Shown here in pieces: positions 18,623-27,183 of a stretch of 64,000 nt of DNA. Below the pieces are notes generated by a model. It worked only from the letters and a program-made list of their open reading frames with translations, did not search any database and had not been told where the DNA came from. Every line of letters begins with the position of its first letter. The stretch's first letter is position 1. Source of the DNA: Tsuneonella dongtanensis (lineage in GTDB: Bacteria > Pseudomonadota > Alphaproteobacteria > Sphingomonadales > Sphingomonadaceae); the NCBI RefSeq assembly GCF_001698205.1, contig NZ_CP016591.1, positions 2,604,001 through 2,668,000 of the forward strand, read 5' to 3'. Both the position numbers and the translations under genes were made by a program.

Positions 18623-19207
18623 ATGCCCGCCGGCAACACCGATAAGGCCTGGGGGAGCGTCGCCAAGACGCTCCACTGGGTCATCGCGGCGCTGATCATC
18701 TTCACCTCGATCTTCATCCTCCACGTCAACGATTCGACCTGGTGGTTCAAGTCGAGCCCGATGGTGTTCATCACCTACATCCACTGGCACAAGGCGCTGG
18801 GTATCATCGCCTTCGTGCTGATCGTGCTGCGCATCGTCTGGCGGCGCCGCAACCCTGTGCCGCAGACGGCGCCGCTGACCGTGCGCGAGAAGCTGTGGAG
18901 CCACCGCGTCCACATCGCGATCTACGTCCTGATGATCGCGGTTCCGGTGACCGGTTTCCTCGCGTCGAGCTTCTTCGGCAGCGGTACCAAGTTCTGGGGA
19001 CTGTTCGAGATCCCCTCGCCGCTACCCAAGTGGAAGTTCGGCGTGGCGGTGGGGTACTGGGCGCACTTCGTGCTGGCCTGGACCCTGCTGACCCTTGTCG
19101 CGGGGCACATCGGGGCCGCGCTCTATCATCACTTCGTCCGCAAGGACCGCACGCTCATCGCGATGCTGCCCGGCGGATCTTCCGGCAACGAGGAACACAA
19201 TCAATGA
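18623..19207 (+). CDS. Cytochrome b561-family membrane protein
   Basis: This 194-residue integral membrane protein has four predicted helices and the family's haem histidines: KTLHWV near residue 18, IHWHKALG near 53-55, WSHRVHIAIY near 93-96 and AHFVLAW plus VAGHIGAALYHH near the end. Bacterial b561 proteins pass electrons between quinone and periplasmic acceptors. Encoded between a TonB receptor and two exported DUF1838-like proteins, it may supply or remove electrons for a periplasmic reaction. It overlaps the next ATG by four bases. Confidence 0.85.
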   Translation: MPAGNTDKAWGSVAKTLHWVIAALIIFTSIFILHVNDSTWWFKSSPMVFITYIHWHKALGIIAFVLIVLRIVWRRRNPVPQTAPLTVREKLWSHRVHIAIYVLMIAVPVTGFLASSFFGSGTKFWGLFEIPSPLPKWKFGVAVGYWAHFVLAWTLLTLVAGHIGAALYHHFVRKDRTLIAMLPGGSSGNEEHNQ

Positions 19208-20094
19208 TCGCCCGAACCCTGATGCCCCTGTTGGCCGCAGCAGCGATCACGGCTGCGCCGGCCGATGCCCGCCGCCTCGATCCCGCGAAGGCCGAGGATG
19301 CGCTGGCCATCATGCAGAAGACCATCTGCTCGACCAAGGAAGGCGAAACCGTCATCCACTGGTGGAAGGGCGGGATGTTCAGCCGGGTAGAGGGCGAAAA
19401 GGATCGCAAGCTGTTCGACCTGCAAGGCATGAACATCCGCCAGTGCCAGAACCTGAAGGATCCCAAGCGCGGGCCCGGCTTCCGCGCGGTCAGCCGCGAG
19501 ATCATGCTCCATCTCGATCCCGAGACGGGCAAGATCATGGATCGCTGGACGAACCCGTGGACTGGCGAAGACCTGGAAGTGATCCATGTCGCCAACGACC
19601 CCGTGAACATGCGGAACCCGATGTTTGCGTACCGCGCCGACGGAACCCCGATGACCGCCGACCTCACGGTAATGCGCGGGCGCGCGTTCCGCACGGGCAA
19701 CACGCCGCTGTTCTACGAAAATCCTCTTGGCGGCGAATTCCAGGAGTGGGTCGGCGGCAAGTATCACGCGCAGGAAATGGGTGCCGACTTCTTCTATGCC
19801 GACGACTTGTTCGACAGCACGCGGAGCATGCCGGAACACCACTCGCTCAGCTGGACCCGGCTGTCGGGCTGGCTGCCGTGGATGAAGATGGGAGACCGCA
19901 ACGGGGTAATCTACACGGCCACCGTCGGGGGGCGCACCGACAGTCTCGACAAGCTGCCCGAGCCGATGCGGACGATCCTGAAGGAACGGTACCCGCAATA
20001 CCTCGCTCCCCCGCCGCTTGACGACACGCGCCCCAACGAGACGAGCTGGGAAGTCTTCAAGAAACGCAAGGGTGCCAAGGGAGAGACGAAATGA
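19204..20094 (+). CDS. Exported DUF1838-like protein, copy 1
   Basis: This 296-residue protein has a cleavable signal peptide (LMPLLAAAAITAAPADA). I believe, from memory, that it falls in the DUF1838 family, which has no assigned function. Recurrent blocks shared with the two other copies are GMNIRQC, SREIMLHLDPETG, NPWTGED, NDPVNMR, GWLPWMKMGDR and DDTRPNETSW. The high Trp/Met/His content and these blocks suggest a substrate-binding or enzymatic beta-rich domain acting in the periplasm. It is coupled by ATGA to both the cytochrome b561 gene and copy 2. Confidence 0.75.
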   Translation: MIARTLMPLLAAAAITAAPADARRLDPAKAEDALAIMQKTICSTKEGETVIHWWKGGMFSRVEGEKDRKLFDLQGMNIRQCQNLKDPKRGPGFRAVSREIMLHLDPETGKIMDRWTNPWTGEDLEVIHVANDPVNMRNPMFAYRADGTPMTADLTVMRGRAFRTGNTPLFYENPLGGEFQEWVGGKYHAQEMGADFFYADDLFDSTRSMPEHHSLSWTRLSGWLPWMKMGDRNGVIYTATVGGRTDSLDKLPEPMRTILKERYPQYLAPPPLDDTRPNETSWEVFKKRKGAKGETK

Positions 20095-21002
20095 TCCGCG
20101 CAGCCCTGCCCCTCGTCGCCGCGCTCGCGCTCTCGATGCCCGCCGCGGCCCAGCAGCTCGATCCGAAGAACCCTGACGACGCGTTCCGCATGAACACCAA
20201 GCAGTTCTGCTCGCTGAAGGAAGGCGAGTGGGCGGTCCATTACTGGGAAGGCACCGTCTACAGCCGCATACGCGGGGAGAAGGACCGCCACCTGCTCGAC
20301 GTCGCAGCGATGAGCATGCGTCAGTGCAAGCCGTTCTCCGATCCGGTCAAGGGCCCCGGCTCGCGCAGCGTCAATCGGGAAATCGTGTTTTACATGGAGC
20401 CTGGCACCAAGAAGGTGCTCGACACCTGGAAGAACCCCTTCACCAACGAAGAGGTCGAGGTGGTCCATGTCCACAACGACCCCGTGAATGCCCGCGCGCC
20501 CTCCTATGCGCGCAACGACGATGGGTCGCCCCGTGCGGAGTTCGACGACTTCGTGATGGACGGATACGCCTATTCGGGCGGCGGCGCGGCTCTGCTGTTC
20601 TACGACAACCCTCTCGCGGGCGACTATCAGGACTTCGTCGGCAACAAGTACCAGGCTTCCGAATTCCTCACGGCGGTTATGCCGATGGCCGACGTCCTCG
20701 ACGCCAAGGCCACCCGGGTGCGCGACAACGTGTTCTCGTGGGGCCGGATCAGCCGCTGGATGCCGTGGATGAAGATGGGCGGTCGCGAGGGTCTGCTGGT
20801 CCACTACATGGGCGGACTGCGGCTCGACAGCTACGACCAGTTACCGGACTGGATGAAGAAGGAAGTCGAAACGCGCTTCCCGGTCTACACCACCCCGCCG
20901 CCGGTCGACGACACCCGTCCCAACGAGACGAGCTGGACGGTGTTCAAGAAGCACATCGACGAAAAGCGCGCAGCCGAAGCCGCCAAGCCCAAAGCCGAAT
21001 GA
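20091..21002 (+). CDS. Exported DUF1838-like protein, copy 2
   Basis: This 303-residue paralogue of 19204-20094 has the signal peptide LVAALALSMPAAAQQ. It shares DPVKGPG, NREIVFYMEPGTK, NPFTNEE, NDPVNAR, RWMPWMKMGGR and DDTRPNETSW. It diverges from copy 1 in the central region (for example GYAYSGGGAALLFYDNP) and adds a charged Lys/Ala-rich tail. The tandem arrangement suggests either a heteromeric complex or two related substrates. Function is unknown. Confidence 0.75.
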   Translation: MIRAALPLVAALALSMPAAAQQLDPKNPDDAFRMNTKQFCSLKEGEWAVHYWEGTVYSRIRGEKDRHLLDVAAMSMRQCKPFSDPVKGPGSRSVNREIVFYMEPGTKKVLDTWKNPFTNEEVEVVHVHNDPVNARAPSYARNDDGSPRAEFDDFVMDGYAYSGGGAALLFYDNPLAGDYQDFVGNKYQASEFLTAVMPMADVLDAKATRVRDNVFSWGRISRWMPWMKMGGREGLLVHYMGGLRLDSYDQLPDWMKKEVETRFPVYTTPPPVDDTRPNETSWTVFKKHIDEKRAAEAAKPKAE

Positions 21003-21535
21003 GGGCCTTGCTCGCCGCGCTGGTACTGCTCGCCGCCGCCCCGGCGCTGGCGCAAGCGGCACCGGCCGGCGGCAAGAGCGACGGTACGGTCATGCGCCGT
21101 ACCACGCTGCTGGTGCACGATATCGACCGTTCGGCCCGCTTCTACGAAATCCTCGGCTTCGCGAAATGGTACGTCGGAAAGCCCGGCACAGTGCGCGAAG
21201 GCGGTTTGCCGGTGAAGGGCGTGAAGGTCGGCGACCCGAGCCGTTTCATCATCATGAAGGGCAAGGACCCCTATCTCGGGATGATCGGACTGCTCCAGTA
21301 CGGGCCCAAACGGAAGCCGGCGAAGTTCGCGCTGCGCGTCGGTGATCCAGTGCTGATGATAGAGATCGCCGGCATGGACCGGGTGGCTGCAACGCTTGCC
21401 GCAGAAGGCTTCGCGATCCACAAGGCGCCCGAGACGACGCGTGTGGAGAGCGTCGGCAGCGCATGGGATGCCAAGTTCATGTTCGCGATCGACCCCGATG
21501 GCCACATGCTCGAGCTGACCGAGCGGCTCAATTGA
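20999..21535 (+). CDS. Exported VOC family protein
   Basis: This 178-residue protein begins with the signal peptide MRALLAALVLLAAAPALAQ, followed by a VOC module (RRTTLLVHDIDRSARFYEILGF ... IDPDGHMLELTERLN). The start at ATG 20999 overlaps the DUF1838-like stop. Its place among exported proteins and behind a TonB receptor suggests periplasmic chemistry on the imported compound. It resembles 11725-12270 and 60667-61248. Confidence 0.82.
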   Translation: MRALLAALVLLAAAPALAQAAPAGGKSDGTVMRRTTLLVHDIDRSARFYEILGFAKWYVGKPGTVREGGLPVKGVKVGDPSRFIIMKGKDPYLGMIGLLQYGPKRKPAKFALRVGDPVLMIEIAGMDRVAATLAAEGFAIHKAPETTRVESVGSAWDAKFMFAIDPDGHMLELTERLN

Positions 21536-22413
21536 TCCGCCGCCGGGACGTCCTGACCGGCGGCCTTGCCATGATGGCGGGTCTTGCCGCACCGGCACTC
21601 GCCCTGCCCGAGCCTGCGGGACAAGTGCGCCGCAGCTATCTGGACGGTCCTTTCGGACAAGTGCACGTGCGCATCGCCGGCAAACACGAAAAGGCACCTC
21701 CGCTCGTCTTGCTCCACCAGACCCCCCTCTCGGGCCGGATGTTCGAGCGTATCATGCCCGCATTGGCGCTCGACCGTCTGGTCGTCGCGGTCGACACGCC
21801 GGGTTACGGAGAGAGCGACCGGCCAGAGGAGCGACCATCGCTCGCGGGCTATGGCGATGCCATCCTCGCAGCTCTCCGCCCGCGCTTCGGCAAGCGGTTC
21901 GACATGCTCGGCTATCACACAGGAGCGGTGATTGCGGCGGACCTCTCTGCGCGCACCAGCGCGGTGCGGCGCCTGGTGTTGGTCTCATTCCCGCTTTTCG
22001 GGACCGAGCGCCGCGAGGCGTTGCTTGCGCAACTGGCAGCACCCGAGGAACCTTATTCCGACGACGGCTCGCACCTGCTGCCGATGTGGAAAGGCACGAT
22101 GTCCGTCCGCCCGAAGGCGCAGTCGATGGACGATGCGGCGCGTCTCGTCGCCGAGAAGTTGCGTCCCGGCCCTTATCGCGAATGGGCGCTGCTCTCCGCG
22201 ATGGAGCGCGACCTGGCGCCCATGCTCGCGGCGATCCGGGTTCCCACGCTTGCAGTCGCGCCGCACGACGGTTTGCAGGATGCGACAAAAGACGCCGCGC
22301 GTCTGGTGCCCGGGAGTGACTTTGCCGACCTGCCGGACGCCGGTTACGGCCTGTTCGACGCCGCGCCGGATGCAATCGCTGGCCTGGTCACCCCCTTCCT
22401 CGACAGGCGCTAG
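21532..22413 (+). CDS. Tat-exported alpha/beta-hydrolase-fold protein lacking the usual nucleophile
   Basis: The TTG start at 21532 overlaps the previous stop (TTGA) and gives 293 residues beginning MIRRRDVLTGGLAMMAGLAAPALA, a twin-arginine signal. The fold is shown by LVLLHQTPLSG, VAVDTPGYGESDRP and the elbow LGYHTGA. In that elbow the GXSXG serine position is His129. The usual C-terminal catalytic histidine region reads AGYGLFDAAPD, without histidine. It is therefore either a different chemistry or a non-hydrolytic member. It ends the receptor 1 operon; its stop shares CTAG with the convergent VOC gene. Confidence 0.8.
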   Translation: MIRRRDVLTGGLAMMAGLAAPALALPEPAGQVRRSYLDGPFGQVHVRIAGKHEKAPPLVLLHQTPLSGRMFERIMPALALDRLVVAVDTPGYGESDRPEERPSLAGYGDAILAALRPRFGKRFDMLGYHTGAVIAADLSARTSAVRRLVLVSFPLFGTERREALLAQLAAPEEPYSDDGSHLLPMWKGTMSVRPKAQSMDDAARLVAEKLRPGPYREWALLSAMERDLAPMLAAIRVPTLAVAPHDGLQDATKDAARLVPGSDFADLPDAGYGLFDAAPDAIAGLVTPFLDRR

Positions 22414-23306
22414 GCTTCGGCGATCTCCACCAGCTCGACCAGTTCGCCCGCCGCGCCCACGGTCGTCGCGCTACGCCGCCCGCGATAGAGCGGCGCGCCG
22501 TGCACCTGCGGCGGCACGATCCACGCGCAATCGCATCGGTCGAGATCGGCAACCGCCAGGCTGACCAGCGCGTTCCCGGGCGGCAACTTTCCATCACGAC
22601 GTGGTCGGACCGATGCCTGCGGAGGGTAATCGTCGATCTCGACGATGGGCATGCGGCCATTCTGGATCATCGTCAGTCCCGATGTCGTGCCCGCCGGCAG
22701 CCCGAACGCGCGGTTGATCATCGTGTACTCGATCACGTAGCTCGCGCCCTCGTCGAAGCCGAGCCGGTCGCGGTACCACGCGACGCTCGCCGCCCGATCC
22801 GGCGTGCCGAGGATCACGATGAAAAGGTGATCCACCGGAGACTTGGCCTTGGGCATGTCGTTGGTCGGCGTGTCCGCGCGACTCTCGTTGAGGTAGATCA
22901 TTTCGCCGCCGGTCCCCACGACCTGCATCGCGACGAAGTAGGGAAGTCCGGGTATCTCGCGCGGCGGGCCGACCACCTCGAACCCGCTTCCCGCGAGCCT
23001 ATCCGGCCAGTCGAACACGTCCTCAACGGTGATCTCGAACGAGTTCCAGCCATATGTGGTCGTCGGACGATAGCCGGGCGGCATCGGCTGTTCCACCAGC
23101 CGGAGAAAGCAGTGCGATCCGCTCGTCGGCCGCAGCGTCGCCATGCGGCTCGCGGCATTGCCCTGACACCCCCAGCTTTCCGCCAGGGCCTCGCCGACCG
23201 TGTTCTCTTCGACGAGCGACAAGCCGAGCAGGTCGCGATAGTCCGCGAGCGCCGCGTCGAGATCGGGCACCGTCACCACCCCGCCGACGATCGCGCCCGC
23301 CTTCAT
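22410..23306 (-). CDS. Two-domain VOC family protein
   Basis: This is a 298-residue cytoplasmic protein with two glyoxalase-like modules. The first is residues of about 1-130 (VGGVVTVPDLDAALADYRDLLGL ... GGEMIYLN). The second is about 145-298 (PVDHLFIVILGTPDRAASVAWYRDRLGF). ATG 23306 overlaps the hydratase stop (ATGA). Tandem modules are typical of extradiol dioxygenases and related metal enzymes, but I do not see a clear extradiol His-His-Glu set, so no reaction is assigned. It is the last gene of the 29821-22410 operon. Confidence 0.8.
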   Translation of the reverse strand: MKAGAIVGGVVTVPDLDAALADYRDLLGLSLVEENTVGEALAESWGCQGNAASRMATLRPTSGSHCFLRLVEQPMPPGYRPTTTYGWNSFEITVEDVFDWPDRLAGSGFEVVGPPREIPGLPYFVAMQVVGTGGEMIYLNESRADTPTNDMPKAKSPVDHLFIVILGTPDRAASVAWYRDRLGFDEGASYVIEYTMINRAFGLPAGTTSGLTMIQNGRMPIVEIDDYPPQASVRPRRDGKLPPGNALVSLAVADLDRCDCAWIVPPQVHGAPLYRGRRSATTVGAAGELVELVEIAEA

Positions 23307-24058
23307 CGCTCGAACCGGGCCTTGCGCTTGGCGAGAAAGGCACCGACGCCCTCGCGGAAGTCGCTGCCCTGGAACGCACCGGCAAAGGTGGTCCATGTAT
23401 AGTCGTCGTCCTCGGACTGGCCGTCGCCGACGCGGCGGACGAGCTCCTTGGTTTCGCGCACCGAGAACGGCGAGACGGCCGCGATCGCGTCGACCATCTC
23501 GCCCGGACCGTCCGCGATCGCTTCGACCAGCCCAATGCGATGGGCTTCGGCGGCGCCGATGATCGCACCCGTAAACATCAGCCGCTTGGCCTGCCCCGGC
23601 CCGATCAGGTCGACGAGCAATTTCACGTCGTGGAGCGGGTAGATGAGGCCGAGCTTCGCCGGGGTTACCGCGAACCGCGCGGCGGGCGTTGCAACGCGCA
23701 AGTCGCACGCCACCGCCAGTCCGCACCCGCCGCCGATGCAATCGCCCTCGACGAAGGCGACCGTCGGCAGCGCCGCTCGAGCGACCGCGCGCTGGGTGCG
23801 ATTGATGGCGTGCTGGCTCTCGGTAAGCCAGTCCACGTCGTCGGCATGCGCCATGAATTCGCCGAGGTCGGCCCCGGCGCAGAACGGCCCGGGCTCGGCG
23901 GCGCGCACCACCAGCACCTTGACCGAGCGGTCGGCCACCGCCTGCTCGACGAGGCCGGGCATCGCCAACCACATGTCCTGAGTCATCGAATTGCGCTTCG
24001 CCGCACGGTCGATCACGAGGTGCGCCGCCTCCCCGTGACGCTCCAGCCGCACACTCAT
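23303..24058 (-). CDS. Enoyl-CoA hydratase/isomerase family protein
   Basis: This 251-residue crotonase-fold protein is of usual length. The start at ATG 24058 overlaps the deacetylase stop. The oxyanion-hole segments are visible as PFCAGADLGEF and FVEGDCIGGGCGLAVACDLRVAT, and the region around AVTPAKLGLIYPL matches the catalytic-glutamate loop without an obvious glutamate pair. It probably hydrates or isomerises a CoA thioester made by the ligase encoded upstream in the same operon. Confidence 0.87.
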   Translation of the reverse strand: MSVRLERHGEAAHLVIDRAAKRNSMTQDMWLAMPGLVEQAVADRSVKVLVVRAAEPGPFCAGADLGEFMAHADDVDWLTESQHAINRTQRAVARAALPTVAFVEGDCIGGGCGLAVACDLRVATPAARFAVTPAKLGLIYPLHDVKLLVDLIGPGQAKRLMFTGAIIGAAEAHRIGLVEAIADGPGEMVDAIAAVSPFSVRETKELVRRVGDGQSEDDDYTWTTFAGAFQGSDFREGVGAFLAKRKARFER

Positions 24059-24924
24059 GCCAAATCGACCGCGGCGAGGTGGTCGGCGATCGCCTTGCGG
24101 GTGGTGACCCATACGCTGTCACCATGCTGCGCGACGTAATCGAGGAAGGCCTCCAGCGCCCAGATGCGCCCTGGCCGCCCGATTATGCGCAGGTGCAGAC
24201 CGACGCTCATCATCTTCGGGTTGCCTGCCTCGCCCTCCTTCATCAGTTGGTCGAAATTACGCTTCGCATACGTCAGCCAGTCGTCCGGCGAATAGGCCGG
24301 GTCGGTCCAGAACTTCATGTCGTTGGTATCGACCTGGTAGGGCACGATAGCGATCGGCCGTCCCGGCACCGTGTCCCGATCCCAGAACGGCACGTCGCCG
24401 CTGAAATCATCCATGTGATACGAAAAGCCCTCCTCGACCAGCAAACGCCGGGTGTTGTCGGTGAGGAGATAGCGGCTGAGCCAGCCGTAGGGCCGGACGC
24501 CGCAGGTTTTCTCGATGCTTTGCACGGCCTGCCGGATGAAGGCGCGCTCGGCCTCCTCGTCCATGCGGAACTGGTGGATCCAGCGGTAGCCGTGGCTGAC
24601 CGGCTCGTGCCCCAGATCGACTATCGCACGGGCGAGCTCGGGGTGGTTTTCCAGACTTTGCGCCGCAACCGTCCAGCTCGCCGCGAGGCCACGGTCCTTC
24701 AGCAGCCTCACGACCCGCGGCGCGCCGGCCTTGATGCCGTAGAGGTAGTTCGATTCGTTGGCGTAGTTGCGGATCGCGCCCTTCACGAACACACCCAGTT
24801 CGTCGACGGGCTCCATCCCCTTGTCGCCGCGCGCGACCGATTGCTCGGACCCTTCCTCGACATTGACGACCAGCGACAGCGCCAACTTCGCGCCGTTCGG
24901 CCAGTCGATGCGCTCCTCTTGCAT
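24055..24924 (-). CDS. Polysaccharide-deacetylase-fold protein of the PuuE/allantoinase type
   Basis: This 289-residue member of the deacetylase superfamily has PuuE-like motifs: VNVEEGSEQ in the metal/acid region, SHGYRWIHQF, and YGWLSRYLLTDNT. Proteins of this subgroup hydrolyse cyclic amides such as allantoin in place of sugar N-acetyl groups. ATG 24924 overlaps the SDR stop (TGATG). Two more distant relatives are encoded at 52007 and 52912. In this operon, with an amidase two genes upstream, a ring-opening amidohydrolase role is plausible. Confidence 0.83.
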   Translation of the reverse strand: MQEERIDWPNGAKLALSLVVNVEEGSEQSVARGDKGMEPVDELGVFVKGAIRNYANESNYLYGIKAGAPRVVRLLKDRGLAASWTVAAQSLENHPELARAIVDLGHEPVSHGYRWIHQFRMDEEAERAFIRQAVQSIEKTCGVRPYGWLSRYLLTDNTRRLLVEEGFSYHMDDFSGDVPFWDRDTVPGRPIAIVPYQVDTNDMKFWTDPAYSPDDWLTYAKRNFDQLMKEGEAGNPKMMSVGLHLRIIGRPGRIWALEAFLDYVAQHGDSVWVTTRKAIADHLAAVDLA

Positions 24925-25724
24925 CAGTGCATTTCCTCGCCGCCCGAGACGTTGAGCGCCTCGCCGGTCACGTATACCGCTTCGTCGCTGGCGAGCCATG
25001 CCACCGCGCTCGCGGTATCGCTTGGCAGGCCGGGGCGGCCCATCGGGTTTTTCGCCGCCATGTTGGCGAGGTAGGCCTCCACGGTCGGAAAGCCGAGGAG
25101 CTTGGAGAAATACTCGTTTTGCTCAGCCCCGAGCGCGGTTGTCACGTGGTTGGGACACACCGCGTTGACGGTGATGCCGTGCGCACCGAGTTCGACCGCC
25201 GAGGCCCGCGTCAGGCCGATCATGCCGTGCTTAGAACTGACGTAGGCGGGAAGATGCGGGAACCCGGTCTTGGCGGCCTGGCTGGCGATGTTCACGATGC
25301 GCCCTCCCTCGCCGCGCCGGACCATGTCCTTTGCCGCAGCCTTCGTGCAGTAGAACGCGCCCGACAGGTTGACCGCGATGACCTTGGCCCAGTCGGCCGG
25401 ATCGACATCGAGGAACGGCTTCATCATGAAACCGATGCCGGCGTTGTTGACCATTACGTCGACTGCGCCGAACTCCGCCGCCGCTGCCACCACGAGCGCA
25501 TCGCATTGCGCCGGGTCGGAGACATCGCAAGCGATCGCGATGGCCTGCGCTCCGCGTCCTCGCAATTCTTGGGCAACCTCCTCGGCCTCGTCGCCGATCC
25601 TCACGTCGGAAACGACGCAGTTCGCGCCCTCGTCGGCGAAACGCTGGAGGATGCCCTGCCCCAGCCCCTTGTGGCGCCCCGAGCCGGTGACGACCACGGT
25701 CTTGCCTGCGAAGCGCATGGTCAC
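24924..25724 (-). CDS. Short-chain dehydrogenase/reductase
   Basis: This 266-residue classical SDR has the cofactor motif TGSGRHKGLGQG (residues about 13-24), NNAG, the catalytic serine region NIAS and the YVSSK active-site pair. The C-terminus carries VTGEALNVSGG. GTG 25724 overlaps the HapK-like stop (GTGA); ATG 25718 is an alternative start. It probably oxidises a hydroxyl intermediate, for example a 3-hydroxyacyl-CoA or cyclic alcohol. Confidence 0.9.
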   Translation of the reverse strand: MTMRFAGKTVVVTGSGRHKGLGQGILQRFADEGANCVVSDVRIGDEAEEVAQELRGRGAQAIAIACDVSDPAQCDALVVAAAAEFGAVDVMVNNAGIGFMMKPFLDVDPADWAKVIAVNLSGAFYCTKAAAKDMVRRGEGGRIVNIASQAAKTGFPHLPAYVSSKHGMIGLTRASAVELGAHGITVNAVCPNHVTTALGAEQNEYFSKLLGFPTVEAYLANMAAKNPMGRPGLPSDTASAVAWLASDEAVYVTGEALNVSGGEEMH

Positions 25725-26026
25725 AGGTCTTCGGTCAGGATGAAGACCGGGTTGTCGGCGAACTCGCCGAAAGCCGCCGCGACCTTCTGGAACTCGGGAT
25801 CGGACACGTCCGCCACGAAATCGTCCATGCCGTGGATATCGATCACCTCGATGTAGTCGTAGGGCGGCTTCGCATCCGACCCGAATACTCCGGTCGAGCG
25901 GTGGACGGTGAACCCGCGCACGCTGCCGAGCGCATTGACGCCGGGAATGTCGGTCCCGCGCGCCCAGGCCTCGTAGTCCTCGCGGCTGGCGCCGTCCTTG
26001 AGGTTGAACAGGCAGACTATGCGCAT
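25721..26026 (-). CDS. Small HapK/REDY-like or EthD-like protein
   Basis: This 101-residue protein contains KDGASREDYEAWARG, resembling the REDY-type motif of HapK-like proteins, and the ferredoxin-like dimeric alpha-beta-barrel pattern (HRSTGVF, YDYIEVIDIHGMDDF, DPEFQKVAAAF). Such proteins are small cyclases, isomerases or heme-free oxygenase-like factors; the function here is unassigned. Its first 10 bases overlap the amidase end, and its stop overlaps the SDR start, so it is a coupled operon member. Confidence 0.7.
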   Translation of the reverse strand: MRIVCLFNLKDGASREDYEAWARGTDIPGVNALGSVRGFTVHRSTGVFGSDAKPPYDYIEVIDIHGMDDFVADVSDPEFQKVAAAFGEFADNPVFILTEDL

Positions 26027-27183
26027 TGCGGTTCTCCTTGGAATGCAGGCGGGGCGACGAAGCCTCCGAGCGCGGGTTCGATGCGGCGAGCGAGATCGAT
26101 CAGGCCGGGCTCGCTTCCCGCCGGGCCGATGAGTTGAACGCTAAGCGGAAGGCCGCTGTCGTCGCGGCCCGCGGGACAGGCCAGCGCGGGCAGTCCGGCA
26201 ACGTTCGCGAGACCTGTGAACAGTGGCTGGGACGCAGGCGGGCGCGGGGTATGCGCGAAGGCAACCTGTGGCGCGGTCGGGAGGACCAGCACTCCATCTT
26301 CGCCCAGCGCCTCGACAATGGCCGATTTCGCGCGAGCGAGCAGTTCCTCGTCGAAGGGCATGCCCAGCGCCGCATTGATGACGAAGTGCAACTCCTTCGA
26401 GATGCCGTCGCCGTCGATGTCAGGGCCAAGGTCTTCCGCGATCGCACGGCCGATTCCGGCGAAGGCGGCAAGGCGGATCGATTCGAGCGAGGCAGGTAGC
26501 TCGACCTGCCCGCGCGGAAGGTCAATCGCGGCGAGCGCCCTCCGCCAGGCGTCGCGGACCTGCGGCTCGAGCTCCACGCCGGAAGGGTCGGCGAGGGTAA
26601 AGGCGCGCTGAAACTGCACCGCTTCGCCCGGCCGGTCGGCGATCGTCCGCCAGCCGGCCGCCAATGTGTCGAGGTCGCGCGCCAGCGGGCCGATCGCATC
26701 GAGCCGGGCGTCGAGCACTACCAGGCCGTCCTGCGGCACCGCGCCCGCGGTCGGCTTGAGGCCGTAGACCCCACAATAGGCCGCCGGGATGCGGACCGAC
26801 CCCAGCGTGTCTGTTCCGAGCGCAAGGTCGCACAGGCCCGCCGTCACCGCAGCGCCGCTGCCGCCCGACGAACCGCCCGGGGTAAAGCCTTCGCGGTGCG
26901 GGTTGATAGTGCGGCCGTAGAACGGGTTGTCGGTGGTCGAGCCGAGCGCGGCCTCGTGCATGTTGAGCGTGCCGAGGATCGCCGCGCCCGCCCTGCGGAG
27001 GCGCGCGACAACCTCTGCATCGCGCTCTGCGATGATGCCACGGCGCAGGCCCATCCCGGCGGTCCACGGCAGGCCCGCGACCGCGATATTCGATTTGATG
27101 CCGACACGAACGCCAGCCAGCGGGCCGTTGCCGGGTGCCGCGTCCGGATCGGTGTCGACGAAGGCATTAAAACGATCGCTCAC
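26017..27183 (-). CDS. Amidase-signature family amidohydrolase
   Basis: This 388-residue protein belongs to the amidase-signature family. The Ser-cisSer-Lys triad can be placed: Lys in GIKSNIAV (about residue 30), cis-Ser in TPGGSSGGSGAAV and the nucleophile in GTDTLGSVRIPA. It is somewhat short for the family (usual 450-500) but complete in the conserved core. The ATG start overlaps the ligase stop. It would hydrolyse an amide, or an allophanate/ureido-like product, in the operon that also holds the PuuE-like protein. Confidence 0.9.
   Translation of the reverse strand: MSDRFNAFVDTDPDAAPGNGPLAGVRVGIKSNIAVAGLPWTAGMGLRRGIIAERDAEVVARLRRAGAAILGTLNMHEAALGSTTDNPFYGRTINPHREGFTPGGSSGGSGAAVTAGLCDLALGTDTLGSVRIPAAYCGVYGLKPTAGAVPQDGLVVLDARLDAIGPLARDLDTLAAGWRTIADRPGEAVQFQRAFTLADPSGVELEPQVRDAWRRALAAIDLPRGQVELPASLESIRLAAFAGIGRAIAEDLGPDIDGDGISKELHFVINAALGMPFDEELLARAKSAIVEALGEDGVLVLPTAPQVAFAHTPRPPASQPLFTGLANVAGLPALACPAGRDDSGLPLSVQLIGPAGSEPGLIDLARRIEPALGGFVAPPAFQGEPQCA

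Noticed and set aside
17012-18913. A 633-codon minus-strand frame opposite receptor 1
   Set aside because: Arg/Val/Asp-rich shadow composition with no domain; the plus strand has a complete receptor with plug and barrel motifs.
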